This document shows positions 1-55,779 of a DNA stretch of 64,000 nt, one piece after another. The stretch's first letter is position 1; the number at the start of each line of letters is the position of its first letter. The position numbers and the translations under genes were made by a program. This DNA comes from Chaenocephalus aceratus (Eukaryota > Chordata > Actinopteri > Perciformes > Channichthyidae). The stretch is taken from contig JAMFTG010000502.1 in NCBI GenBank assembly GCA_023974075.1, positions 52,501-116,500 on the forward strand, in the 5' to 3' direction. The notes beneath the pieces were generated by a model, which saw only the letters and a list, made by a program, of their open reading frames with translations, was not told the DNA's origin and made no database searches.

Positions 1-1019
1 AATATGACTTCTGTAAAATATTCCCGCTGGGGCTAAAACAAAAACATTTGGATAATTTCTTTATTTTAATATTAAGTTTTTTTTAAATATTAAAATTCTT
101 TTTTTATATTCAAAGACATTTAAAATATTAAGTTTTTGGATATATTCGATTTTTGTTTATGTTCAATTGAATTTTTATTTATTTATTTAGATTTGTTTTT
201 AATTATTTGAATACATTTTTTTAATATTCAGATTTTTTTTAATTCAATATCCCAAAAGAATTTCAAAATGTTCAGAATAAAAAAAAAAAAAAATTGTATT
301 ATTCTTCTTAACCCTTATGCTGTGTTCTGGTCTCCCGTGACACGTCTCAAGTTACAATGATATAATAACTACGCTCTCGTTTTTTTTATTGGAACGAGGC
401 TTCATGATATCCTCCACAACAGCTTTAAAAACACTACAAAACTGATTTTGATAATTTTAGCCAAGTCTGAAGGTCTAAAAAAAAAAAGTGTATAATTTGG
501 TGTTGGTCTGGGAAGACCCCGCAGAATTGTTTTGGGTGACTCGAGGTCAAATTTGGCCCAATCAAGATTCATCTTTGACTTTACCCCCCACCCCAGCCCC
601 TTCATCAACTGTAACAATAATTTAAAAGTTTTTTTGGGGAGATTGTATTCTAATATTAGTCCATTATAGTCAGATAACGTAATGATCCACTGTCTTCACT
701 CTAGGGAATATAATGAGTGAATTTAATCAAATGTTTTACTTAAATGTGTGGTGTTATGTGTTTTGGGGCCATAACATAAAAAGACAACAGGATTGTACGG
801 TTATGAATGCATAATAAGTTATGTTATAGTTAAAACAATATTGGATGATTGGATGATTCTTTTTGAGTGTTTTGGACTGAAATAAATCAGAACACCATGA
901 ACGGTAACAGCTTTCGAACACAACACAAGGGTTAATTATTTCAGGAGCCCCCCCCCCCCCGACTCCGTGTATTTTTATATTTCTTAATTGATTAATTAAC
1001 GAGCGTTTGTTTGTGTCAG
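1..1019. other. AT-rich intron sequence upstream of the first readable atg16l2 exon
   Basis: No exon is supported here. The stretch is AT-rich with T and A runs (for example around 280-292) and ends in a pyrimidine-containing acceptor at 1018-1019. The 5' exons of the gene, which in ATG16 proteins encode the ATG5-binding helix and coiled coil, must lie before the window. Confidence 0.5.
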
Positions 1020-8536
<7,517 letters not shown>

Positions 8537-8604
8537 TAAAAAATGTCATCGCAAAACAACGCACCTTAACGAGGAAATAATCTGTCAATCTTTTTTTTTT
8601 TTAA

Positions 8605-9356
8605 AGGTCACCTATTATGCAAAATCCACTTCTTCATGTCTCTTATACATCAACCTGTGTCCCCTCTGTGGAAAGAGACTCTCTCTTTACACAGAGGGGA
8701 CACATGTATCTTCTACATCAACATGTGTCCCCTCTTCTTCATGTCTCTTCTACATCAACATGTGTCCCCTCTTCTTCATGTCTCTTCTACATCAACATGT
8801 GTCCCCTCTTCTTCATGTCTCTTCTACATCAACATGTGTCCCCTCTTCTTCATGTCTCTTCTACATCAACATGTGTCCCTTCTTCTTCATGTCTCTTCTA
8901 CTCAACATGTGTCCCCCTTCTTCATGTCTCTTCCACATCAACATGTGTCCCCTCTCTTCATGTCTCTACATCAACATGTGTCCCCTCTTCCTCATGTCTC
9001 TTCTTCATCAACATGTGTCCACTCTTCTTCATGTCTCTTCTACATCAACATGTGTCCCCTCTTCCTCATGTCTCTTCTTCATCCATGTGTCCACTCTTCT
9101 TCATGTCTCTTCTACATCAACATGTGTCCCCTCTTCTTCATGTCTCTTCTACATCAACATGTGTCCCCTGTGGAAAGAGACTCTGAAAGTTTCAGGAACA
9201 AAGATTTTCTCTCTTTTTGATCCATTTCTATAAAAACCTGGGGATTATGGGGTAATGCTGCAATGATCTGTTTGGTGTTTCAGCCAATCAGAGACAGGCT
9301 CTGGATATATCTGAGAGCTGTGATATATTGATGGAAAAGAGGATGATAGGGGACCT
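8605..9356 (+). mobile_element. TTAA-flanked MITE (piggyBac-like), copy 1, carrying a 37-bp minisatellite
   Basis: The element is bounded by TTAA at 8601-8604 and 9357-9360. Its ends are inverted repeats, AGGTCACCTATTATGC and, on the other strand, AGGTCCCCTATCATCC. It contains no transposase ORF. The centre (about 8705-9170) is a tandem array of a 37-bp unit with the core ACATCAACATGTGTCCCC. A second copy of the element, inverted, is at 12999-15851. TTAA duplication suggests mobilisation by a piggyBac-type transposase; this is an inference. It lies 68 bp after the atg16l2 stop codon. Confidence 0.85.
8705..9172. repeat. 37-bp minisatellite inside TTAA MITE copy 1
   Basis: About 13 units with several short deletions. 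An inverted partial unit sits at its left edge (arms 8656-8670 and 8690-8704). Because 37 is not a multiple of 3 and the unit lacks stops, long ORFs (SLLHQHVSPLLHVSSTS type) appear in every frame; they are not genes. Confidence 0.92.
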
Positions 9357-9649
9357 TTAAGCTGTGTGTTGATTGGATAAAGGGATGTGGAACTTCCTGC
9401 TTTTGTTGCATTTTGTGAAATAACTGTGGAGCATTAATACAAACAACAACAATAAAGGTAAAATATATTTTTTAAAGGGGTTACTACAAGAAGTTTTACC
9501 TGTTTTGAAATTAAATACTGACGCTGCTAAATGACGTAGAAACAAACAGCTAAAGAAAATATTTAAATAAAATAATTTCAGTGCTCTTTATTTTTCTCAT
9601 ACTGCCTGTGCTGCAGCACCTGTTTTCACCCTCTGTCTGAAACCAGAGC

Positions 9650-9795
9650 CCAGTCTGCTCTGATTGGTTAGCTGGACGGCTCTGCTGTGATTGGTCAACC
9701 GATTGTGATGTCCCGCCCCCTTAGCCTATCATCTAAAATGTGTTGGAGTGCTAGCCAATAGGAGCGCGAGTGTTCCGTAGTGATGTCACTATGTT
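9650..9795. promoter_or_regulatory. CCAAT-box cluster with GC box and CRE-like site
   Basis: Within about 130 bp there are ATTGGTT (about 9664), ATTGGTC (about 9692), CCGATTG (about 9700), CCCGCCCCC (about 9713) and CCAATAGGAG (about 9755), then TGATGTCAC (about 9781). This resembles an NF-Y/Sp1 promoter, but no gene start is recognised beside it, so it may be a lost, distal or noncoding promoter. Confidence 0.4.
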
Positions 9796-10238
9796 CTTGA
9801 AGTAAATTACTAACACGGTTTTAGTGACTCTACAGGCCGTAAAGTATTATATAATTAATATATTTTTTAACGTGTTATCAAAGAGGATGACACAGCTGGC
9901 GACCGAATTGTGCTTTATTGAGAAATTGAAAATACTGTTCAAAAATTGTAAACGGATCTCAGATAAAGAATATAAAGATGGCTAACATATAAAGAACATT
10001 TTATTTATTTATTTGTTCGAGGGAATATTGTTGGGTTCATTATAAAATATGTCTGTTGCTAGCTGCGTGGAAAAGCTAACCGGAACGCTCTGTTTTTTTT
10101 TTCCGTGTTATTTATTCTGGGAATATTTGTTTGTGTTTGCTCGTTAATGTTCAGCTTCAGGGATTTTAAAAGGGAACTTTCATTTTTATGAATTAGGAAA
10201 AAAGCTGTTAAAGTGTCCGGATTCTGTCCTGAGCTCCG

Positions 10239-10513
10239 GACAGTTTGTCTCTGAGCTCAGAGACAAACTGTCGTGAGCTCAGAGACAAACTGTCCTGAGC
10301 TCAGAGACAAACTGTCCTGGGCTCAGAGACAAACTGTCTGAGCTCAGAGACAAACTGTCCTGAGCTCAGAGACAAACTGTCCTGACCTCAGAGACAACTG
10401 TCCTGGGCTCAGAGACAAACTGTCCTGAGCTCAGAGACAAACTGTCCTGAGCTCAGAGACAAACTGTCTGAGCTCAGAGACAAACTGTCCTGAGCTCAGA
10501 GACAAACTGCCGG
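10239..10513. repeat. 22-bp minisatellite headed by a perfect palindrome
   Basis: About 12 copies of CTGAGCTCAGAGACAAACTG plus TC. The first unit is inverted relative to the rest, giving a 34-bp perfect palindrome at 10239-10272 centred on GAGCTC. Confidence 0.92.
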
Positions 10514-10588
10514 CAAAAACAACACAGATAAAGCTGTGCATTGTGGGATGTAAGCAGATAGATGTTTTGTAACAACAGTAATAACAGA

Positions 10589-10758
10589 CAGGGGCGGACT
10601 GGGACTAAGAATCAGCCCGGGACTCTCGACCGGCCCGCTTCGGTACCGCAAGTAAATACAGCTAGTAAATTGTCGACGGGGGATTCTAGTGACTTATCCA
10701 ACCGGCCCACATCCCTCCGTCCGACCGACCCACTTCAGTACCGGCCAGTCCGCCCCTG
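10589..10758. mobile_element. 170-bp hAT-type MITE
   Basis: Terminal inverted repeats CAGGGGCGGACTGG and CCAGTCCGCCCCTG. They are flanked by 8-bp duplications ATAACAGA (10581-10588) and ATAACAGC (10759-10766), which match at 7 of 8 bases. There is no coding sequence. Confidence 0.85.
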
Positions 10759-10850
10759 ATAACAGCTGGGATTCACCCCCAATCTTTCACTCCTGTTCGG
10801 ATACTGTTAGCTCTTCCGGCTTAGCGCTAGCAGCGTCTTATAAGATCGAG

Positions 10851-11298
10851 CCCAGTCTCACAAAAAAACGTGTAATAGCTACGTTTGTCCACAGGGCAAA
10901 ACGTATATATTCACAAATAACCCTCTCTATATTTTTATCCAATTCATTTCTAATGACCAGTGTCCGTGTCACGTGATCGCAAACTTTCCCACTGAGAAAA
11001 AAAAACATGGCGGACACCCGATTTATTTTTAGTGGAAAATCCTAAATTGTCGGAGAGTTTGGCGTTAAAAATGCTTTTTGCTTACCTTTAGCGAGAAGTT
11101 TATATCGTACTTTTATTCTACATCCAGTGGATGGGTAGGATCTTTAGTTTGATAGATATTACGAAGATTATTTGAGTTCCATGTGTTTTTTTTTACAAAA
11201 TATTGTATCCCTGTCACGTCTTGAGAGGGTTATTTGTGAATACTACGTGTTGCCCTGTGGACCAACGTAGCTATTACACGTTTTTTGTGAGACTGGGT
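10851..11298. mobile_element. Non-autonomous TIR element (CCCAGTCTCAC ends)
   Basis: Inverted ends of about 50 bp begin CCCAGTCTCACAAAAAA, continue through GTGTAATAGCTACGTT and end in CCACAGGGCAA. The interior around 11106-11190 is closely related to 53790-53880 (GTTTGATAGA, then ATTACGAAGATTATTTGAG). No ORF. Confidence 0.75.
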
Positions 11299-11468
11299 TG
11301 GAAGATAAGTTTTATTTAGGAAGATTTAGTTTTACAAAAATTATTTCTATAATAACTTACTGCCAGAGGGGTAAACAACAAACAGAAACAATAATATTTG
11401 TAAATATTTGTTCATCTAGACTAGAGACATGAAACGTCCGTTTAGCTCTATTAATGTTAGATACAGTG

Positions 11469-11615
11469 GGTGGTGTGTGGCGTAGTGGACTAGCGCGTTG
11501 GGGTCAGGGGAGCACAGGTTCAAACCCCACCGCAGTCAGCATGTCGTTGTGTCCCTGAGAACCTTCACCCCAAATTATTATGTAAGTCGCTTTGGATAAA
11601 AGCTAGCTGTCGGCC
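11469..11615 (+). mobile_element. tRNA-derived SINE
   Basis: Pol III A-box-like TGGCGTAGTGG and B-box GGTTCAAACCC are followed by a non-tRNA body (CAGTCAGCATGTCGTTGTGT) and the tail TAAGTCGCTTTGGATAAAAG. A second copy is at 56432-56625. It is not a functional tRNA gene, as the cloverleaf is incomplete. Confidence 0.85.
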
Positions 11616-12244
11616 CAGATTTACCTTTTATCAATACTGAATATGATTTCCTTAAAAACTGTTTTTTCTGATATTTTGAGGATAAATGATGGAGTTTGTC
11701 TCGGAACTTATGTCATGAAATATTAATACCGAGTGAAGACTGTCTGATATATTTATAATGTTTACATTCTGTAATAATTTCAAATGCTTTCTAATAAAAT
11801 GCTTTCCCACCTTCAGCCCGTCTCATATTCGTACCTATTTTTATTTATTAATACATTTCAATATCTTGTCATAAATATTTAAAGGTTTGATGTGACGGCG
11901 ATGATGGAGCTCCGGGCGTTTTCACACATTAACGAGTTTATTCAGAGCTCGTTATGGAGCCAACAGCTGCTGCTCCGAGCCACTGAAGAAGCTAAACTAA
12001 GAGTAACAGTGAGCAGGACATAGAAAGTACCTCAAAGATAAACCCAACGACAATTTAACTCATTGAATTACTGCTTTTTAGATTCACAGAAATAGTCAGA
12101 ATTTTAAAGTCCGGATTTTCAGATTTTTTTTTTTTGAAAAATGTAAAAATAATTTTCTTTAAAAAAAAAAAACTATTTTACAAAACTTTTTAAACAAAAG
12201 TCAGTCAATTTTTTGAGAAAATTGTCAGAATTTTGAGAAAAGGC

Positions 12245-12491
12245 TGTATTGTGAACAGAGGGATTTTAAGGATAGAGGAAGGAACGGGGGTAATATGTAG
12301 AAAAGAGGGAGGAAGTCGAAAGAATGAGGGAGAGAAAGAGAGGAGAGAGAGGAAAGAGAGGGAGGTGAATTCGAGCGAGAGGAGGGGGAGGGAAACCTCC
12401 TGAGAGTCTGACGACTTCCTGTCGGGGGGGAGGAGGGAGATCCTCCCTCAGTTTCCACGGAAACGGCCTCCCTCTCTGTCGGCTCGTCAGG
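12245..12491 (+). promoter_or_regulatory. arrb1: Purine-rich 5' region of arrb1
   Basis: A GA-rich tract (12290-12375) and a G-run/GGAGG segment precede the start codon at 12492. No TATA box is seen. The bases before ATG (GTCAGG) could alternatively be a splice acceptor placing the 5' UTR exon further upstream, so the transcription start is unknown. Confidence 0.3.
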
Positions 12492-49828
<37,337 letters not shown>

Positions 49829-50429
49829 AGCCGCTGCTGCTGTTGTTGTTGTTGTTTGGCTGCTGTTTGTAGAGTCCCGGAAAACCGTCCGGAAACCCTT
49901 TAAAAACGCGATCCCGTCCCGACGTCGTGTCTTCAGACGGAGCAGCTCGGCCGGCCGGGACTCGAACCGGCGGCCGCGGCGTCGTCGTCACGGCGGCCGG
50001 TAGCATGCCTCTAATGTCACTTTGTTGTACGTGTTTCCATTAGGGAGCCGCAGGAGTAACGTTGTGTTGAGATTAGTTTCGATGTGTTGTATCACACGGT
50101 CCTCATAGACACTGCCAGTGTTTCCCCCACCGAGGAACACCTGAAGAAGAAGCTTCCCAACGAAACGCAACCGAAACTGTCCGAGAGGGAAGTGTGGCCT
50201 CGTTTGCATGAAATCCATACTTATTATTATTATTATTATTATTATTATTTATTAATATCATGAATAATCAACCTTTATAGAGGAAAGCCCTGAAACAAAC
50301 AGATCATTAACCTGCATCATTATGAACATCTGCCCCCTTTTCACTCAGCTCAGTCTTTCATCTAATATCTCTCACTTTCACAAGAGAGGACATTTTGATA
50401 TTTCCCTGATATGCACAATAACAACTACG
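49829..50429 (+). other. arrb1: arrb1 3' UTR and flank
   Basis: Follows the TAG at 49826-49828. It contains a TGTTGT run, a GC-rich stretch (49900-49995) and an ATT microsatellite (50221-50250). No AATAAA is close; the first clear one is about 50859, beyond the MITE at 50430, so the polyadenylation site is unresolved. Confidence 0.45.
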
Positions 50430-50745
50430 ATGGCCGACAGGTGCAGACGTTCTACAACGGCCCAAACATTTCCATCAGGAGGGACGTGCTGCAGCTTCAG
50501 AAAGGGTTCAGATATAAAAACCCAAATGTTCCACACAAAGAAACATTGTGTTGTGTTTTGTATCTGCAGCGTTTGGTTTCTGCAGCTTGTTGTAAACGCT
50601 GCGCATGTCTCCTCAAGCTGCTGAAAGTTGGGAATTTGGGTTTCTATATCTGCACTGCAATCGTTTCTGAAGCTGCAGCGTGTTTCCCTGATGGAAGAGC
50701 TTTGGGCATGTTTGCAACCGTCGGCCTCTGTAGCAACTTGAAAAT
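50430..50745. mobile_element. Fold-back MITE
   Basis: Two inverted arms of about 110 bp (50430-50537 and about 50632-50742) share GGCCGACAGGTGCA, CGTGCTGCAGCTTCAGAAA and CAGATATAAAAACCCAAAT, around a centre of about 90 bp. No ORF. Confidence 0.8.
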
Positions 50746-51829
50746 GAAGAACCATTAATTTAGCTGGGATTTAAGTTATTATTTACAACAACAAAAGTGT
50801 GGGAGAAAAATGGTGTCTCTTTAACTAATCAACCACAGGATAAAGATTAGGATTACAAAATAAAAACACCCAAAACATCCTCATTATTTCGCACATTATT
50901 TGAATTAGCTTTATTTTTTAAAGGGCCTGGAGAAAACCTATATATTCCTAAATAAAAAGGATGTTCTTTTGGCATTCTGACCTTTTCTGAAGCATCAACA
51001 AATTGTATTTCTGAAAAAATCAGAACATTTTACACTGTAGAGGAAATGGTCCGTAAGCACGACTTCAAACACACCTTCTGCACCTTCAGAAGTAATGATC
51101 AAATTAAATGAATGCTGTATTTATCTTTTTATAGTCTGATCCTTGTTTCTACAGCCCAGAGTTAATATGTAACATTTCTGCATTAAAATGTGTAAAATAA
51201 CCAACACAAGTTTTATTTCCAGTCTAATCTGGACTTTTCTTGATCCAAATGTTACATTTTGGATTCGATTTGATTTTTTTCCACTGAAAACCAGTTTGGT
51301 TGTAGCTCCATGCTGGTTCTCTAGCCAGGTCTTTATTGGAAACAACTTTATTCCCTTCACCATGAACTGGTATTGCTCGGGTTATTCTCCGACGTTAAGA
51401 ACCATCCGTAAAAAGTCTTGATTTAGTTTTTGATATTTTAGGTCTAAAAATGTTTTTAAATATCTTTGATTTTACAAACATTGATATAGATGTAATTTAT
51501 CTGCAGATTAGTTTTGAGGACCGAAGAATTTTAGTTTTTGATTTTAGAAACTCGTGCCAACACACCATTTTAAACTTATATTTTTCCCGACAGAGGTGTT
51601 TGCCAGACATGATGTGTTGAAGGACCACAAAAGGTTAACAATAATCACAATTTCCATTTTTATCAATTCAACAAGAAATGCAGCTGCTAATTCAACGAGT
51701 CCCGACGTTTAATACCCAGAGGTAAAAAGCAAGCACACAGCAAACATGAAAGTTCAGACCTACATTTTTTTTTGGCTGTTAAAGAGTCCTGCGGGGAGGT
51801 GGTGTTTATGTGTTGGTCCCTGAAGGCAG

Positions 51830-51962
51830 CATCTCTTTAGTCCAATGGGATTCCTCCATGTGATTTTGGATTATTGCAGAAAATATACTCAACGTTTCTG
51901 ATGATTACACGTTTAGTTCCGCAGGATAATCTCCACATATTAGCACCACTTGATTTCTGAAC
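51830..51962. mobile_element. Dispersed repeat, same family as 29870-30015
   Basis: Shares TTTAGTTC, AGGATAATCTCCACATATTA and ACCACTT with the arrb1 intron 7 copy, in the same orientation. Confidence 0.55.
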
Positions 51963-52129
51963 GTGTCATACAGTAACATCTTTTCAGCTTGTGTTAACCA
52001 CCTTATTTCTAAAACCAAAAACACATTCAGAAAACCATTGACCTCATTCCCAAAGTTTACTCATCTTAATTTCTCCCAGTCAAACCAACACGGCGGTCCA
52101 TCAGAAGTTTACTTTGATGTCAATACTAT

Positions 52130-52200
52130 AAATAATAATAATTTAAATATATAGCTCCTTTCAGGGAACCCAAGGTCACTTTACAGGAAAACAGAAGTAC
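52130..52200 (-). mobile_element. L2 LINE 3' terminus fragment
   Basis: ATAATAATAATTTAAATATA, then TAGCTCCTTTCAGGGAACCC, AAGGTCACTTTACA is close to the 3' end of the L2 element at 31965-32010, in the same orientation. Confidence 0.6.
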
Positions 52201-52329
52201 AAATAACTAAAATAAACAGTGAGACAAATAAATCAAATAAATCTTAAATCTTCAGAAAACCATTGACCTCATTCCCTACATTTCTCCAGTCAAACCAACA
52301 CGGCTGTCCATCAGAAGTTTACTTTGATG

Positions 52330-53327
52330 TCAAGTTTTACCTTTCCCAGCAGGAGACACCTTCACCTTCATCGACTTGAGTTTCTTCGCTCTGACTTTAA
52401 AGATCTTCAGGAATCCGTTCCTGATCTCCTTGGTGCGGACTCCATAGATAATGGGGTTGACGGTGGCCGGCAGCAGGATGTACATCAGACCCATGAAGGT
52501 GTGAGCGTCGGGGGGGATGTTGATGTTGGGCGACAGGAAGGAGACGCTGCCCACCAGGTAGAAGCAGGTCATAACCATCAGGTGCGTCCCGCAGGTGTGG
52601 AACGCCTTCCAGCGGTCTTCTCCGGACGCCGACGCCCGCAGGACAACGCTCAGGATCTTCACGTAGGAGAAGAAGATAACCGGGTGTCGACGCCCACGAA
52701 ACAGATGATAACGGCGAGTCCGGCCGCCTGATTTCTCTCCGTGTCGCCGCACGCTAAGCTAACCAGCGCCATGTGGTCGCAGTAACAGTGACGGATTGTG
52801 TTGGAGTCGCAGAACCACAGAGATCCCGCCAAACCAACCAAAGTCCCCATGACTGAACCGCTGCGAAACAACGCGAACAGAAGCAGTTTGGCGAACACCG
52901 AGGCGTTCATGATCTTATTGTAGCGTAGCGGCAAGCAAATGGCAACGTAGCGATCCAGCGCCATGGCTAGAAGAAGCGTGGACTCCAGCGAGGACAGGAA
53001 GTGGGTGAAGAACATCTGTGTGAGGCAGCCAGAAAGAGAGATCCGGTCCCAGTTGAACAGAAGGCTGAGTAATGTAGTGGGGAAGATGGTCGTTCCCACC
53101 AGGATGTCCACGGCACACAGCGAGGCGATCAGAAGGTACATGGGGCTGTGGAGAGACGCCACGCTGCCGATCACCAGCAGCAAAGCACAGTTTCCGAGGA
53201 GCAAAGTTACGTAGCAGCCGATCAGGAGAACCAGAACCAGCAGCCGTTGGTAGTTCTGAAGCGCCGGGAAGCCTCCGAACAGGAAGCTGCTGTGGGACGA
53301 GTTCCCGCCCAGCGACGCCTCCAACAT
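52330..53327 (-). pseudogene. Odorant receptor, class I-like, with one-base frameshift
   Basis: A single-exon seven-TM receptor of about 331 codons starting at ATG 53327-53325 (MLEASLGGNSSHSS, with an NSS glycosylation site). An upstream TTG at 53336 is not a eukaryotic start. Landmarks in order: GN in TM1, HSPMYLLIASLCAVDI, MALDRYVAICLPLRY, cysteines of loop 2, FFSYVKIL in TM5, KAFHTCGTHLMVMTC in TM6, PATVNPIIYGVRTKEIRN in TM7, and TGA at 52332-52330. After VGVDT, about 52685, one base is missing and the frame shifts; both halves are otherwise intact. Either this is a recent pseudogene or a sequencing indel in a CCCGG context. The TM7 motif resembles class I (OR51/52-like) receptors. Such receptors act in olfactory neurons through Golf. 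Confidence 0.88.
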
Positions 53328-53384
53328 GGCACCCAATCAATCTGAAACACACGTTCAAAAACACACTTAGAATCCCATTATATA

Positions 53385-53490
53385 TATATATCCTTTATTT
53401 AACCAGGTAAAAGTCTCATTGAAATTCAAATCTATTTTTCAAGAGCGACCTGGCCAAGAGGGCAGCATTTCCTTTCATTTGTATTTGTTC
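53385..53490 (-). mobile_element. LINE 3' tail fragment
   Basis: CCTTTATTTAACCAGGTAAA, then AGTCTCATTGAAATT and AAGAGCGACCTGGCCAAGAG, is the antisense form of a LINE tail widespread in teleosts. It is related to the tail of LINE A near 35660. It lies in the putative 5' UTR intron of the receptor. Confidence 0.6.
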
Positions 53491-53559
53491 TGTTGGTATG
53501 CACAACTTAATGTTCAACAATTATTTATAAAACATGTCTCTATAATCACACCGTACCCG

Positions 53560-53965
53560 AAAAGGAGCAGCCTGTCCTCCTATAGAAAACGACCATATAG
53601 GCCGGTTGTTCAAGCCCTTATTACGACCCAGAGACACGTTTTAAAGTGTATGTTGTTTCTTACACGACCACTAGAGGTGCTCTAGTGGTCGTGTAAGAAA
53701 CAACAAGCTTGATTGCAAACGCTCCGGAGGGACGTTTATTCACAATTAACCCTCTCTGGAAAATCCTTTTGATTCGATTTCTGGGGAGAAGTGAATATTG
53801 TACTTTTAGAATCCACGTCCAGTCGAAGTGTAGGATCTATAGTTTGATAGACATTACGAAGATTATTTGAGGTCTCGCCAGGATAACGCGTATGCAGCTT
53901 CCATGTAAAGTTAGCGTCAACCCTCACAGGGTGAAAACAGTTTTTCCAGTCTCGAAGTTTTCTAA
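53560..53965. mobile_element. TIR-element relative with a 26-bp hairpin
   Basis: 53790-53880 matches the interior of the element at 10851-11298. To its left, 53653-53678 and 53682-53707 form a perfect 26-bp inverted repeat around GTG (CTTACACGACCACTAGAG). Confidence 0.6.
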
Positions 53966-54029
53966 TACAACCGGATGTATTCCCCTCACTGTCAAATGAT
54001 CACACAGTGATATCTGCATTACTCATCCA

Positions 54030-54260
54030 CTCATAAGAAAAGATATACTTTATTGATCCCAAGTTGGGAAATGTCTTTGTTACAGCAGCATGTACTTTGT
54101 TCTACTCCACTACAATTCAGAGGTTAACCTGGTATTTTTACTCCACTCCATTTATTTTAGTTACTTTGCAGATTCTGATTAATGATGTGAAATATAAACA
54201 ACCCTTAAATCAGACTTTAGTTACACCTGACTCAAGTTCAGGGAAAGTGATTGTACTTTG
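54030..54260. mobile_element. Composite of dispersed-repeat fragments
   Basis: ATACTTTATTGATCCCAAGT and CAGCAGCATG match 29080-29125. Then CTACTCCACTACAATTCAGA and later GTTACTTTGCAGATTCTGAT match the hAT MITE family at 38654-39353. A further piece of that family is at 54955-55010. Confidence 0.55.
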
Positions 54261-54883
54261 TCAGACTTCATATGTATCTGTGGATACCCCCAACGTTTTT
54301 TTCTTATTCAAAAGAAGACCTTAACTTATAGTATTCTTTAATGTTTAAATAAAGCCTTATTAGTTACTTATTAGTCTGTTTTGCACATCCTCCTGTTAAT
54401 ATATTTGGACGTCCGGCACTAAACTGTTTTATTCTAGAGATCACTACAGTATCTTCTTGACATTTTATATTCTATATTTCTATCATGCCTTCTACTTTCC
54501 CCTATGAAAGCATGTACTCTTAATGTTTGTCATCAAATATAACATAATTTCAACAAAATAATTCAATAACGTTTTTTAACCACTAGGTGTCCCTTTCTAT
54601 CAGCTGTTGCCTGGCAATCAGGATTAAATATAGGCCAACACTTTCCAAACTTATGGTGTAAATACAGCTTATCTACCAATTGGATCAAATGTAAAAGTCA
54701 GCCGAATTACTGTTGATACTGCAAGGAGACGTATTTTGTGAAAATAAATGTAAGATGTTGTTTAATTGTATAACAGTGGGCATGTGGGCAGGCCACCTCT
54801 TGTAGACAGCCAGTCACCCTGTGTGAGGCAAACCCACATTTGCGCAGCGTTGCGTTCACAATACATACAAAAAAAAAATAATC

Positions 54884-54922
54884 AACAGGCCATCGGGAAA
54901 CCCCCCGGTCCTCCCGATGGCC
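54884..54922. repeat. Hairpin CAGGCCATCGGGA/TCCCGATGGCCTG
   Basis: 13-bp perfect arms around a 13-nt C-rich loop, probably the core of a small palindromic element (54770-54945). Confidence 0.6.
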
Positions 54923-55019
54923 TGTCCAGGCTGGCTGTCAAATATATTCAATCCATTGAGTTACTTTACAGATCTGGATTAATGATGTGAAATACAATCA
55001 ACTCTAAATCACCCTCTGA

Positions 55020-55680
55020 ACAACAGCAATAATATCAAAATCAGTTGCTACATTTGCAGTTTTCACATATTATTATTATTGTTATTGTTTTTTCTCAAAG
55101 ACACTTTACAGAGTAAAAATTCATAAAAAAATACTTAAATCAACACACTTAAAAATATAAAACACAACATTAATAACAGATTAAAAGCATTTATTATCAT
55201 TAATTAATTATTCACTTTTTCTTTTACACTTTCGCACATTTTGAGGAAACTCACCCTGGATAACATTAACAATAAAATCAGTAGCTAAATCAAATACAAA
55301 TAAAAGCATAAAGGGGTATCACATCAGTTATTCAAGAACATTTAAAAGCATTAAATGTAATTTAAATCGGATATTAATAACATGTAAATGCATTAAGTTT
55401 CATTTAATACAAATCAGCCGATACAATTACGTTTGAAGGAAAAAAACATTTAAATGCATTTTTTCTATCTGAAACCTAAGAACCCGGACACATTTCTACT
55501 TTTGGGGAAATTAAGGGGAACATGATTTAAACTAAATAGACCACCTAGAACTTTCCAGAACATTTAAAGGTCATGTGACACCAATCCCAGTTTGCCATCC
55601 TGTCAGATAATTAACTGATCTATTCTCATTATCAAACGACCCCTCCGTCCCAACAGTCATTATTAAACATGAATGAATTA
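55020..55680. other. AT-rich sequence, nothing recognised
   Basis: A/T-rich with AT trinucleotide patches; no exon or repeat family identified. Confidence 0.4.
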
Positions 55681-55712
55681 AACATGAATGAATTAAAATG
55701 AAGCGCTCCTAC

Positions 55713-55768
55713 CTGCCGCCGGCTGCTCGTCTGGAAGAACTCGCTGCCGTCCCGCTGCGTTTTATAAA
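55713..55768 (-). promoter_or_regulatory. Candidate TATA promoter and 5' UTR exon of the odorant receptor
   Basis: TTTATAAA at 55761-55768 lies about 30 bp before a possible start near 55733 on the - strand. A short leader then ends at the donor GGCAG/GTAGGA (GT at 55712-55711). It could splice to TTTCAG just above 53341, 14 nt before the receptor ATG. Upstream leader exons are common in odorant receptor genes; the pairing is inferred. Confidence 0.45.
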
Positions 55769-55779
55769 CAAAGTCCAAC

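Noticed and set aside
11469..11560. tRNA gene
   Set aside because: It has A- and B-box-like motifs, but no complete cloverleaf and a SINE body and tail follow.
53334..53336. Receptor start at the longer reading frame (MGAML)
   Set aside because: The codon is TTG; the ATG at 53327-53325 is the credible start.
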